DNA of 14,641 bases from Chloromonas sp. AAM2. Taxonomy: Eukaryota; Chlorophyta; Chlorophyceae; Chlamydomonadales; Chlamydomonadaceae. The DNA is taken from contig QAXH01005432.1 of assembly GCA_004335635.1 (NCBI GenBank), positions 11,437 to 26,077 on the forward strand, given 5' to 3'. The notes under the pieces are model-generated. The model searched no databases and had not been told where the DNA came from. It was given only the letters and a program-made list of their open reading frames with translations. Of this stretch, positions 7,501-14,641 are shown one piece after another; within the stretch, counting starts at the first letter, position 1, and every line of letters starts with the position of its first letter. Made by a program: the position numbers and the translations under genes.

Positions 7501-10500
7501 TCAACCCTTAAGAAGGCAGTTGGGGAAGACGTGGGTGGGTCAAGGGGCTGCATGGAATCAGGCCGGCATGCCACAGGAAAACTCAACAACCAAGCAACAC
7601 ACACATTCTCAAGCTGCTAATCATAGTGTATAGGTTTCAACACGAGTGCTTCGCACGAGGGCAGTCCAGTCAGTTGCTGACCGGCCGGTTTGTGCCTATT
7701 GGTCCTGTGTGTGAACTCCACAGGGACCGGGTGACGTCCACCGTGCTCTCGTCGCGTGCCCAGTCGTGTCTGCACCCCAAGGTGGGTGTGCCTGCACCCC
7801 AAGGTGGGTGTGCTCTCCACGTCCATGTGCTAAGTATGATGTTGGAGGGATAATGAGACTGCATCGACACAGGATTATGTTGGGGCGCTCGTCTCCAAAC
7901 TGGTGTTGCAACAAACCGTATGTATGTACGTCAGGTTGTAGGAACACCTCAAACCTCTTACTCCGTACAATTCTCTCTCTCGCTCTCTCCCTCTTATCAT
8001 CACCCTGTCACTTAGTTTACTAATGTGTGTGTCCGAGCATCGAAGCTGTCGGGCACCGCAGCGAACCTCATTTATAAATTAACAGATAGTTATACAAAAC
8101 GCTTGCTGCGTGTATATGTCCAGGTGTCCAAGCTGTCAGGCACCGCAGCAAACCAGGCCTGTCGCGCTCTGACCAGCACAAAGAAGTGCGGTTACTACAC
8201 AAACCTCAAGTACGGCTCGCGCGGCAAGGCCTGGCAGGTTGGTGCTCTCTGCTTTTGGGGGCGTGTCTTGCTTGCTTTGTTCCTTGTGCTACCTTGCTCA
8301 GGGTAGGCAAGGGCTACGCCCGTTCATGCCATGTCCTGTTGCTTGCTGTAAACAAATGCGTTTAGTACCGAGTCACAAAGCAGCGCATACGATCTAATGA
8401 TACCCGATAAAGTTCATAATTAAAGTTTACTTTTCATTTTTTGTGTATTTACTTCTGTATGTATTTCCATACTGTTATTATTATTATTGTTATTATTATC
8501 TCCTTAAATTGCAGGCGCACCTTGACTCTCCTGTGCCTGACATGGAGGATTTGGCTAGAGTGGGCCGGGAGCACAGCCTGTGCCCCTACTACATGGCAAG
8601 AGATGCCGCTAAGGTTGGTGACAACAGGGGGAGCATGTCACCAGGATTTTGTTGCCTTTGTCTACGGCCCTCAAGGCAGTTGCCAGATATGGACTTCACG
8701 GCTAGAACCATGCTCAAGCACAGCCAAAGGATTGGGTCGTTTTCCCCATCGTTGTTTAGTTTACATGAAAGCATCATCATTCCCTGCTAGCCCTGCTTAG
8801 CCTCTGCCTATCATTATGCAGCTGTGCCCGGGCTTATACTTGCTTCTGCGCATGACGTATGACGGTATGAAAACGGGCAGGTCAGGCCGTGTGCGAATTC
8901 AAACCAAGTGGCTGGCACCAACCAAGCACGTCTTGTTGCCAAGCTGTCTGGTTACCTCTCCTTTCCACCCCGTCTTTCGCCGGCATGTTGCATTAAGAGC
9001 CTTATCCCTGCAGTCCTGCCGTTACTTTCTGATGGCTTGCTCTTAAGCCGTTGTATGAGGCTACCGTTTGTCTGGATGCTGGTAGGGTTCAGCCTCTGGT
9101 TCCATCTTTCTCAGGCTCGTGATTGAACCACTATTAACAACCTCGTTCTCGTTATTAACAACACCATTAATTCTGCCCAATCAAGCCATGGTGTACTGCT
9201 ATGGACATGGCTACTACCATATCACTACCATAGGTAAGTAATACGAGGCCTGTCCTTTGTTCAGCCTTGCACTTAAGTTTTTCTCATGGGTATCCAGTTG
9301 CCCCATTCATAGGAGGCACAGTTGGATTGAACCACCATGGTTGAACCAACATCTGACACCTTACCTTACTGGTACGAGGCTGATGCTGTGCCGCATCTTG
9401 AGTATGGTTTCGTTCATGTCCGTTGACAGGAGGCTGATGTTGTGTTTATGCCCTATAACTACCTGCTGGACCCTAACATCCGCAAGACCATGGTGGACTC
9501 GGTGAGTGTGACTTTGAGGGTGTGACTTTGAGGGTGTGACTGATGGTGTGACCTGAGTGTGACCTGAGTGTGTGACCTGGGGTGTGTGACCTCGGGTGTG
9601 ACCTGAGTGTGAGCTGGGGTATGACTTGAGTGTGACCTGAGTGTCACATGGGTGTGACTTGGGGTGTGACCTGAGTGTGACCTGCGTGTGTGACCTGGAG
9701 TGTGACCTGAGTGTGAGCTGGGGTATGACTTGGTGTGTGACCTGTTGCGCAGCTTTAAATTCCTCCATAAGCAACAGACTCTTGACTCCATTTTGCACTA
9801 CCGTGTATCAATAGCAGGAGTGCTCTGTAGCCTTTTCTTGTGCAACCCAGCACCACGTGGTACCAAGCATCACTCACAGGCCTCCCTGTCCTGCCTTGAG
9901 CCAGGTCAACTGGCACAACGCCGTTGTTATCTTTGACGAGGCTCACAACGTGGAGCAGGTGTGCTCCGACTCGTCCTCCTTCGACCTCACGTCGAGACAC
10001 CTCACGGACGCGATCGCGGAGGCACGCAAGTGAGCGGATTAGGTTTACTTGAACTTGGCTCAGGACCCCGAAGCAGGTTCATATACATTGTCACCCATGG
10101 CTGGCCTGTGCGCACACCTCATGTATCACAAGCGTACAACTCTAGAAAACTGTACACTCTATTGCTTCAACCCTTCTTCCACCACTGCCCCACATACCTC
10201 ATGTCCCGGCCAGGCGCTGGGAGGTGGGTGTGCACCTCACCCTTTTTCATTTCAGGTCTGCTTGCTACTCTTGCTTTACGTCACAACAAAATTTCACGTT
10301 ACAAACTTCACGTTACAAAACTCGTTTCACACGTTACTCGCACGTTACTTCCGCCCTGCAGGTGCCGGGAGGTGTGTGCGATGCGTCAGGAGCAGGGCGT
10401 GTCCGCCTACGACCCCGCCCAGGAGGCCAGCGCATCAAATGTGGACTACAGGCAACTGTATGCAGACCTGGAGCTGATGCAGGTCAGTGCCATTACACAG

Positions 10501-11911
10501 TTGCCGTTGCAGTTCAGTTACAGTTCTTTGACTTCACAAAATCCGATGCTGTGCACTAATTACGTGACCAGTTTGTACCACAAGGCGTGTAGGAACCCAG
10601 TATTGACTACTGGCTATGCAGTATCATTCGTCTTGCAGGGTGTGTTCAAGGGTTTGGAGGGCGGACTGAACGGCCTGACACAGGGCATGTCCAAGGATGG
10701 CATGACGCGACCAGGTGGGGCAGCTGGGGGTTGGAGCTAACCAGTGAGTCGGTGCATTACACAGTTGGAGGTTGATGTCTGGTGGTTATGTGAATCTGTT
10801 GCATACATGCGTACCATACGTGTAATGACGTACCATACATGTAATGACGCACATTCAGACACAAACGCATACACAAACAACCTGTCTCCACTCCGTCCTC
10901 CTTTATCATTCACGGGACACGAGTAAAGTTAGTTATTGGCTTGTGCTTGCGGGGAGCTGGTGCAGGATTTGGCTGGGGATTTGGCCTCGACGCGGGCCTT
11001 GCGCGCCAGTCGGGAGCCAGTTTGGCCGGCCGTTGCCGCCAGTCGGACGCCAGTCTATTCCCCGAGCGCGCCAGTGTCTGCTGCAGTTTACCGCAGTCTG
11101 CACTGGCCGCACCTTGCTTCTGGGCAGGTGCCTGTCACATGTGCGACCTTTTCCGCGGCGCCCACCATTAAGCCGTACACTGAATCGTGCACTTTTTTCA
11201 AAGGACTTGTTCTCGGCTGTTCGACGCCAGCGCTGTACCCATGCTGCACTGTCTGGTTCTACGGGTAATGCGCTGGGAATCATGCGCTGACAGTCCTGAA
11301 GCACATTCAAACCCCGAAGCATTCACACCCCAAAGCAGCTAGACCCCAAGCTACTACTACCCCATGCATCTGCTAGGAAAGCAGCGCCCTGTGGAAGATT
11401 TCTCAGAGCGCCTGAAGTTCTGTCGCCTCCTGGGTGAGGATGTGTCAAAGGCACGGTCAGTGTGTCAGAGGCACAGAGTGCGCCAGTTTTGGCTGGTCGG
11501 CCGCCAGGCCGGCCAGCGCCAGGTTTGCCCAGCTTGCGCGCCAGGCCGACGCCAGGCCAGGCGGCCTTTGGCGCCAGGCCGGCGCCAGTGGCCAAAAATT
11601 AGCAAATTACACTGTGCTGCAGTACATATTCAGGTCATTTTACGGGTTACGTTTTCAGCTCGTTTTACGAGTCATGTTTTCAGATCACCCCAGAGGGTGC
11701 CCACATGCACCAAGCGCAAACGCCAGCAAGCCAAGCAAGACACTTGAACAGTCACCATTGTCCTGCTGCAGGCATATACCTGTTTGAGTTCCTAGCCCAG
11801 TACGGCATCAACGACGCCACGTTGCCGGTGCTTAACTCCACCATTGACAGGGCCGCTGAAGCTCTGCAGGTAGGCAGACAAAAACAAAAACAACAACAAC
11901 AACAACAAAAA

Positions 11912-11946
<35 letters not shown>

Positions 11947-14477
11947 GGCAGAACTGCCGGTACTTGTGCAGCAAGTGCTTGGTATCATGCTTGTGATAGG
12001 TTCCTGGGCATTTTTATGGTTTACCGTACGAGCGCATGAAACTAAGCAAATGGCAAATCGCAAAGAAAGGGCAAAACTGTAATGTTTCTGTCATTTTCCA
12101 TCTGCTTGTATTAGGTTTAGGATAGAAGGCACCGAGGGAGGGGCGCTAGCATGCCATGCAAGAGACGATGCTAGGCACCGTCCTGCATAACCCTGAACAA
12201 CAAAAGAACATTTGGGGATGCTTGCACGGGGCGGCTACCCTCCTGACAGACGTATGTGTTGGTGCAAATACATATACATGTGTTGCCCCGCAGGCGTATG
12301 ATGCGGAGCGCGGCGCGAGCGCCAACAAGAACGCAACGCCGGCGTGAGTGATGCGGGGTAGGGGCAGGAGAAGGCAACGCAGCATCGGGGCACGGGGTGT
12401 GATAGATAATTTGGCGAGTTACCCGGTAATGTTTGGGACAGGCGCTGCAGACCCCTGTGGCCTTGTAGTGCTGCAACACTTGGAACTGAGATGAGCTGTC
12501 GACAGAAGCAACAAACAGGGCTGCCAAGTTTGGATGCCGATGTCATGCTAGATGGTACGAGATGAACTCTGATGACTGGAGCAGTGCCACTCCAGAACTG
12601 ACATGACTTGAACATGTCACGTCTTGATTTGAGGTCCGCTGGCTCCTCATGTCATGTCTGGGCCATCGTTAAGGTCTTGATAAGCAACTCCTCCTGCAAA
12701 CAAGTTGAGCCAGCAGCAAAAGCAGTAAATAGGACTGCCATGCCTGGCAGGTCAGGAGGGGTGTCGCCTGTGATGACAAGCCATGCCATGCTTTGGCCAG
12801 AGCGGCACCATGCCGTGGCCTGATCTCTAGTGCTAACCAGGCACTGTGCTCTGCCTCCTCATGGCATGTTTATGGTCATATGCTTCACGTGCCTCTTATC
12901 ATGCGGCCTCTTGTCATGTGCTTCACGTGCTTCTTGCCATGTGCTTCACGTGCCGTGCTTTACGTGTGTGTTTTGCCCTGCAGGCTTCAGCACCTGCAGG
13001 AGAGCCTGGGCCTTGCCTTCACCACCAAGGACCCGCTCAGCAACAAGCCCGGGGCACCACCCGCACACAAGGTGCGAAGGAACATACACGTTACCAGGGA
13101 AGAACCCTGACGCAACACACGTACAAGAGAGGTGTGGAGATCAACACATTTCACAGGAAAACACCTGCGTAGCAACACGTACAAGGGAACACATGTGCTG
13201 GCATGGCCTGGTTGTCCCGACCGAAACGTCCACGGCAGTATCCTGCCTTGCGCCGTGCATGGCATCAATGCCTCCTGATGCCACCCCCACGGATGTCTTT
13301 ACAGGAACCTGCACAGATTGAGGCAGAAGCGCAGTTCGGTTTGATATTCTAGCCCTGTGTACCGTCCACCCTGGCAGCTTATTGCTGCAGATCAACATAT
13401 CTCAAGTCACTGCTGGTGATTTGGTGTCTCAGCACACCGAACAGTTGTATGGCCACCGGCCTGACCCATTTTTCAGCAAGCAAACAAAACGATTGAAAGC
13501 AGGCATCACGAGCCAAGGCAGAAAACGAAAGGCCTGCTGGTTGTTGCAGGCCTACATTCTGCATGTGCGCTGCATGCCAGCGTGAAAGGGATCGTATTTC
13601 AAAAACTATGAGATCGCCCCCCTCATGCAGGGTTATCGCGTGCATGTGCACATGGAGAAGAGCTGGGGTGCGGATAAGATCGCCACGCCCACCCTGTCCT
13701 TCTGGTGCTTCATTCCGGGCATGGCCATGCGCATGCTCAATGCTCTCGAGCTGAGGAGGTGACGGGGCTGTGGTGACGGGCTGAGTGGGTTTATGTTCAT
13801 ATCTTACATCAGGAAAGCCGCCCACAGGACACAGGACGGAATGTATACCGCCCTGACCTACCCTGAGCAAGAAAGAAGAAGAGGCAGGAACAAATGACCT
13901 TGGTGGGCGGGATGCAGGCTAGCTTGGTTCTTGGGCTGTGCCGACTCCCTTTCTCTGGTCTTTGACGGCAGCCCAGGCGGCTGGAGCCTGTCATCGGTTT
14001 GCCAATTTTGCCTGCTTGGTTCGTCCCACCCGTTGTGCATGTTTGGCTCTGGGTAGGTCAGGGCGGTGCCCATCGTCCCATTCCATGTTCTGTGGCGGTG
14101 TCCCCTACACTGGACATGCGGGAGAGATGCAGCAAGTTGGCAAGCCGCGTGTGTGGCTGCATGAGCAGCTATTAGCCTGAGGGCGCAGATAACGAGCCAA
14201 CGCAACTTGAGATGTCCCACAGCTCAAACTTGCCTGCCTGTCCTTTAGTAAAATTGAACCACACCTCACCCACTGTTTTGATATCGGAGCTGCTCAAGGC
14301 TGTTGCTGGTGTTGGCACGCCCTTGTGACCTGACCTGAAGTATGTGTGCTTCTCCGTTGCATCTGCAGCATTCTGCTCACGAGCGGTACCCTTGCCCCCT
14401 TGGACTCGTTTGCATACGAACTTCAGCTGCCATTCGACGTCCAGCTGGAAAACCCACACATTGTGCAGCCATCACAG
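4600..14477 (+). CDS. RTEL1: RTEL1-type Fe-S DNA helicase, N-terminal 604 residues in 17 exons; continues past right edge
   Basis: Exons: 4600-4737, 5485-5523, 5884-5973, 6588-6714, 6957-7236, 7724-7781, 8124-8237, 8515-8613, 9430-9501, 9905-10029, 10362-10482, 10639-10714, 11772-11869, 12294-12343, 12984-13071, 13631-13758, 14369-14477. Every intron is GT-AG and all phases agree. The start is the first ATG after an in-frame TAG at 4558. The family unwinds DNA 5' to 3', dismantling telomere T-loops, D-loops and G-quadruplexes in the nucleus. The assignment over XPD, FANCJ and DDX11 rests on [14 protein letters not shown] at the N-terminus, [43 protein letters not shown] and [11 protein letters not shown]. 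An algal feature is a 112-residue low-complexity insert between Walker A and motif Ia. Missing here: helicase domain 2 (motifs V and VI) and any C-terminal harmonin-like, PIP or RING parts. No frameshift or internal stop was found, so the gene looks intact so far. Confidence 0.93.
4738..5484 (+). other. RTEL1 intron 1
   Basis: This 747-nt intron starts GTGAGG and ends CCTGCAG. It holds a short 12-13-bp triplicate around 4863-4898 (CATGCTGAGGTA variants) and a 13-base direct repeat, GCACATTCTAGGC, at 5283-5295 and 5305-5317. No exon or RNA gene was seen. Confidence 0.75.
5524..5883 (+). other. RTEL1 intron 2
   Basis: This 360-nt intron starts GTGAGG and ends ATCCGCAG. I see nothing further in it. 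Confidence 0.75.
5995..6400 (+). repeat. Intron 3 minisatellite of ATGGGCGGC/ATGGGAGAC units
   Basis: The array lies in intron 3 (5974-6587). It begins with about three and a half copies of a 35-bp unit (6011, 6046, 6081, 6116; GGCATGGACACATGGGCGTC...). It then changes to 9- and 18-bp units of CATGGGCGGCATGGGAGA that drift toward 6385. Long frames on both strands read as Met-Gly or Met-Pro repeats, but they follow from the unit and are not taken as genes. Confidence 0.85.
6588..7236 (+). other. RTEL1: RTEL1 exons 4-5: low-complexity insert and motif Ia
   Basis: Exon 4 (127 nt, phase 0 to 1) encodes a Pro/Gly/Ser-rich segment. Joining exon 3 straight to exon 5 would hit a TGA within seven codons, so exon 4 is needed. 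Exon 5 encodes a linker with six Gln, then a Gly/Ser/Ala stretch, then motif Ia [19 protein letters not shown] (residues 201-219). Confidence 0.8.
6811..6875 (+). repeat. Two-copy direct repeat in intron 4
   Basis: Two copies of about 30 bases (TGTGCCATGGTTGGCAGTG, then A or C, then TTGGCATC) sit at 6811-6842 and 6846-6875 within the 242-nt intron 4. Confidence 0.7.
7271..7387 (+). repeat. Intron 5 minisatellite, about 30-bp unit
   Basis: A unit of 29-30 bases (CAGGATAACCAGACAGGATC + AAGGCAGGAT) recurs three to four times, starting about 35 bases after the exon 5 donor. The rest of intron 5 (7237-7723) shows no clear feature. Confidence 0.8.
7770..7812 (+). repeat. Perfect 21-bp duplication of the exon 6 donor
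   Basis: CTGCACCCCAAG followed by GTGGGTGTG occurs at 7770-7790 (exon end plus donor) and again at 7792-7812 inside the intron. The period is 22 bp, so using the second donor would shift the frame. Confidence 0.9.
8040..8067 (+). repeat. Near-copy of the exon 7 start in intron 6
   Basis: These 28 bases match exon 7 bases 8127-8154 at 25 positions. Both copies encode SKLSGTAAN in the same frame, 29 codons apart, with no stop between. All three differences are silent third-position changes. Confidence 0.85.
8295..8345 (+). repeat. Dispersed repeat, copy B
   Basis: GCTCAGGGTAGGCAAGGGC through CATGTCCTGTTGC in intron 7 is a more diverged relative of copies A, C and D. Like copy A, it is followed shortly by TGTAAAC. 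Confidence 0.5.
8472..8500 (+). repeat. TTA-rich microsatellite near the intron 7 acceptor
   Basis: An interrupted run of TTA/TTG triplets precedes the exon 8 acceptor at 8514. It may serve as part of the pyrimidine-rich stretch. Confidence 0.7.
8614..9429 (+). other. RTEL1 intron 8
   Basis: This 816-nt intron starts GTTGGT and ends TTGACAG. At 9376-9390 it holds a 14-of-15 match to the first bases of exon 9 (GAGGCTGATG). ATAGGAGGCACAGTT at 9309-9323 resembles ATAGGAAGCACAGTT at about 3520 in the mTERF-type gene. No extra exon is needed here. Confidence 0.65.
9430..10029 (+). other. RTEL1: RTEL1 exons 9-10: FMPYNYLLD and DEAH box
   Basis: Exon 9 encodes [15 protein letters not shown]. Exon 10 encodes [15 protein letters not shown], with the Walker B/DEAH box at residues 350-353, then [11 protein letters not shown] leading into the ARCH domain. 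Exon 10 ends in phase 2 at a GTGAGC donor. Confidence 0.92.
9502..9744 (+). repeat. Intron 9 minisatellite starting at the donor
   Basis: The array begins with the donor itself (GTGAGTGTGACTTTGAGG) and continues as about twenty units of 9-14 bases around GTGTGACCTGA. A longer block starting GTGAGCTGGGGTATGACTTG repeats about 100 bases apart (9609 and 9711), showing a higher-order period. Confidence 0.9.
10263..10355 (+). repeat. CACGTTAC short-repeat cluster in intron 10
   Basis: Four copies of CACGTTAC occur in a pyrimidine-containing stretch before the exon 11 acceptor at 10361. Upstream, at 10211-10233, a near-copy of the exon 11 start (CAGG.GC.GGGAGGTG) is present. Confidence 0.55.
10715..11771 (+). 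other. RTEL1 intron 12, the longest
   Basis: This 1057-nt intron starts GTGGGG and ends TGCTGCAG. It holds a two-copy ACCATAC(G/A)TGTAATGACG repeat (about 10811-10848) and two GC-rich GCCAG patches, described separately. Protein continuity across it (MTRPG to GIYLF) leaves no room for a missing exon. Confidence 0.75.
10992..11594 (+). repeat. Paired GCCAG/GGCC-rich patches in intron 12
   Basis: Patches at 10992-11074 and 11478-11594 share degenerate GCGCCAG, GCCAGTTT(T)GGC and CGGCCG(C/T) words. Both are far more GC-rich than the DNA around them and contain many short palindromes such as TTGGCGCCAGG. They may be two remnants of one repeat family or the ends of an insertion. No coding frame is evident. 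Confidence 0.45.
11870..12293 (+). other. RTEL1 intron 13 with CAA microsatellite
   Basis: This 424-nt intron starts GTAGGC and ends CCGCAG. The frame of exon 13 stays open into it for about 70 codons, to a TAA at 12080 that overlaps a TGTAA. See the findings. Confidence 0.75.
11880..11947 (+). repeat. CAA trinucleotide microsatellite
   Basis: About twenty CAA triplets are interrupted by an A-run near 11907-11913. In the frame of exon 13 they read as polyglutamine with a few lysines. Confidence 0.95.
12344..12983 (+). other. RTEL1 intron 14 with CATGTGCTTCACGTGC repeats
   Basis: This 640-nt intron starts GTGAGT and ends CCCTGCAG. In its last 110 bases CAT(A/G)TGCTTCACGTGC occurs three times (about 12877, 12915 and 12938), each containing a CACGTG word. 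The rest shows nothing I can name. Confidence 0.7.
13072..13630 (+). other. RTEL1 intron 15
   Basis: This 559-nt intron starts GTGCGA and ends CATGCAG. Two short direct repeats around CAACAC(AC)GTACAAG lie near 13112 and 13173. No exon is needed between PPAHK and GYRVH. Confidence 0.7.
13817..13871 (-). repeat. Dispersed repeat, copy D (inverted)
   Basis: Read on the minus strand this is the repeat core CTTGCTCAGGGTAGGTCAGG and onward. It contains a 17-base perfect inverted match (13847-13863) to copy C at 14051-14067. Both lie in intron 16 (13759-14368). Confidence 0.75.
14046..14100 (+). repeat. Dispersed repeat, copy C
   Basis: The core GCTCTGGGTAGGTCAGGGCG and onward aligns with copy A over about 50 bases with few differences. 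Upstream sequence from about 13944 also loosely resembles that before copy A, so the full element may be longer than the core. Confidence 0.7.
14369..14477 (+). other. RTEL1: RTEL1 exon 17: LTSGTLAP motif
   Basis: This exon encodes [19 protein letters not shown], then [11 protein letters not shown], the first conserved motif of helicase domain 2. It enters in phase 2 (Ser568 split) and ends in phase 0 at CAG|GTGTGT, the last coding base in view. Confidence 0.93.
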
Positions 14478-14641
14478 GTGTGTGCGTGAGAGCAGCAATC
14501 ACAGGTGTGTGTGTGAGAGCAGCCATCACAGGTGTGTGCGTGAGTGCAGCCATCACAGGTGCGTGCGTGAGTGCAGCCATCACAGGTGTGTGCGTGAGTG
14601 CAGCCATCACAGGTGTGTGCGTGAGTGCAGCCATCACAGGT
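14463..14641 (+). repeat. 27-bp minisatellite copying the exon 17 end and its donor
   Basis: The last 15 coding bases (GTGCAGCCATCACAG) and the following GTGTGTGCGTGAG form the unit. Intronic copies start at 14478, 14505, 14532, 14559 and 14586, and another at 14613 ends two bases before the window edge region, where the array runs off. Every copy carries CAG|GTGTGT or CAG|GTGCGT. Confidence 0.93.

Larger units (their letters stand above)
7724..8613 (+). other. RTEL1: RTEL1 exons 6-8: Fe-S cluster domain
   Basis: The four cluster ligands expected for XPD/RTEL1-family helicases are present: Cys240 (SCLHPK), Cys257 (QACRAL), Cys266 (KKCGYY) and Cys305 (LCPYYMARD). Their spacing of 17, 9 and 39 is close to the family pattern. 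The segment before Cys240 reads VLSSRAQSC, where human RTEL1 has VLGSREQLC as I recall it. Confidence 0.9.
10362..13758 (+). other. RTEL1: RTEL1 exons 11-16: ARCH domain and return to the helicase core
   Basis: Six exons follow the DEAH box. Exon 12 ends in MTRPG and exon 13 opens [13 protein letters not shown], matching the KPG-YIFELF type of ARCH segment. Exon 16 encodes [10 protein letters not shown] and [16 protein letters not shown], the lead-in to helicase domain 2. Exon 14 encodes just over 16 residues and is the least certain piece, but its phases (0 in, 2 out) fit its neighbours. Confidence 0.85.

Noticed and set aside
8025..8306. Continuous 93-codon frame covering exon 7 as a separate gene
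   Set aside because: It contains RTEL1 exon 7 and is better explained as that exon plus an upstream partial duplicate.
13379..13870. 163-codon minus-strand frame
   Set aside because: Antisense to RTEL1 exon 16 and its introns, and no domain is visible.
14377..14637. Nine-residue repeat protein on the minus strand
   Set aside because: It is the reverse reading of the 27-bp minisatellite and exon 17.
14478..14641. CRISPR-like array
   Set aside because: Units are contiguous with no unique spacers, there are no cas genes, and the setting is an intron-rich eukaryotic gene.

Overview
The window looks like nuclear DNA of a green alga, most likely of the Chlamydomonas/Volvox/Haematococcus type (Chlorophyceae). 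Evidence: genes are split by many GT-AG introns, most acceptors read (T/C)GCAG, exons prefer G or C at third positions, introns and intergenic DNA are full of minisatellites, and one gene encodes a PPSP/PPAP hydroxyproline-rich wall-type glycoprotein. The species cannot be named from the sequence.

Layout. (1) 1-614, minus strand: start of a secreted Pro-rich glycoprotein gene with a signal peptide, running off the left edge. (2) 615-1710: non-coding stretch between two divergent genes. (3) 1711-3941, plus strand: a four-exon gene for an mTERF-family protein with an organelle-type leader and a four-cysteine, WARF-ending C-terminus. (4) 3942-4599: intergenic, with one doubtful 93-codon ORF that ends 10 nt before the next gene. 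(5) 4600 to beyond the right edge, plus strand: the first 17 exons (604 residues) of an RTEL1-type iron-sulfur DNA helicase. They include Walker A, motif Ia, all four Fe-S cysteines, the DEAH box, the ARCH-domain region and the LTSGTLAP motif. The second helicase domain lies outside the window.

The three genes do not form an operon or an obvious pathway: one product belongs to the wall or matrix, one probably to an organelle, and one to nuclear genome maintenance.

The most unusual material is in the RTEL1 introns. Several tandem repeats begin exactly at, or contain, a 5' splice site. After exon 17, a 27-bp unit copies the exon end plus the donor at least six times. After exon 6, a 21-bp segment spanning the donor is duplicated. 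After exon 9, a GTGTGACCTGA-like array starts at the donor. Near-copies of exon starts also occur upstream of exons 7, 9 and 11. A dispersed repeat of about 55 bp is present four times, two of them facing each other in intron 16. I found no CRISPR, prophage, insertion sequence, tRNA or rRNA, and no clear new multi-gene system.
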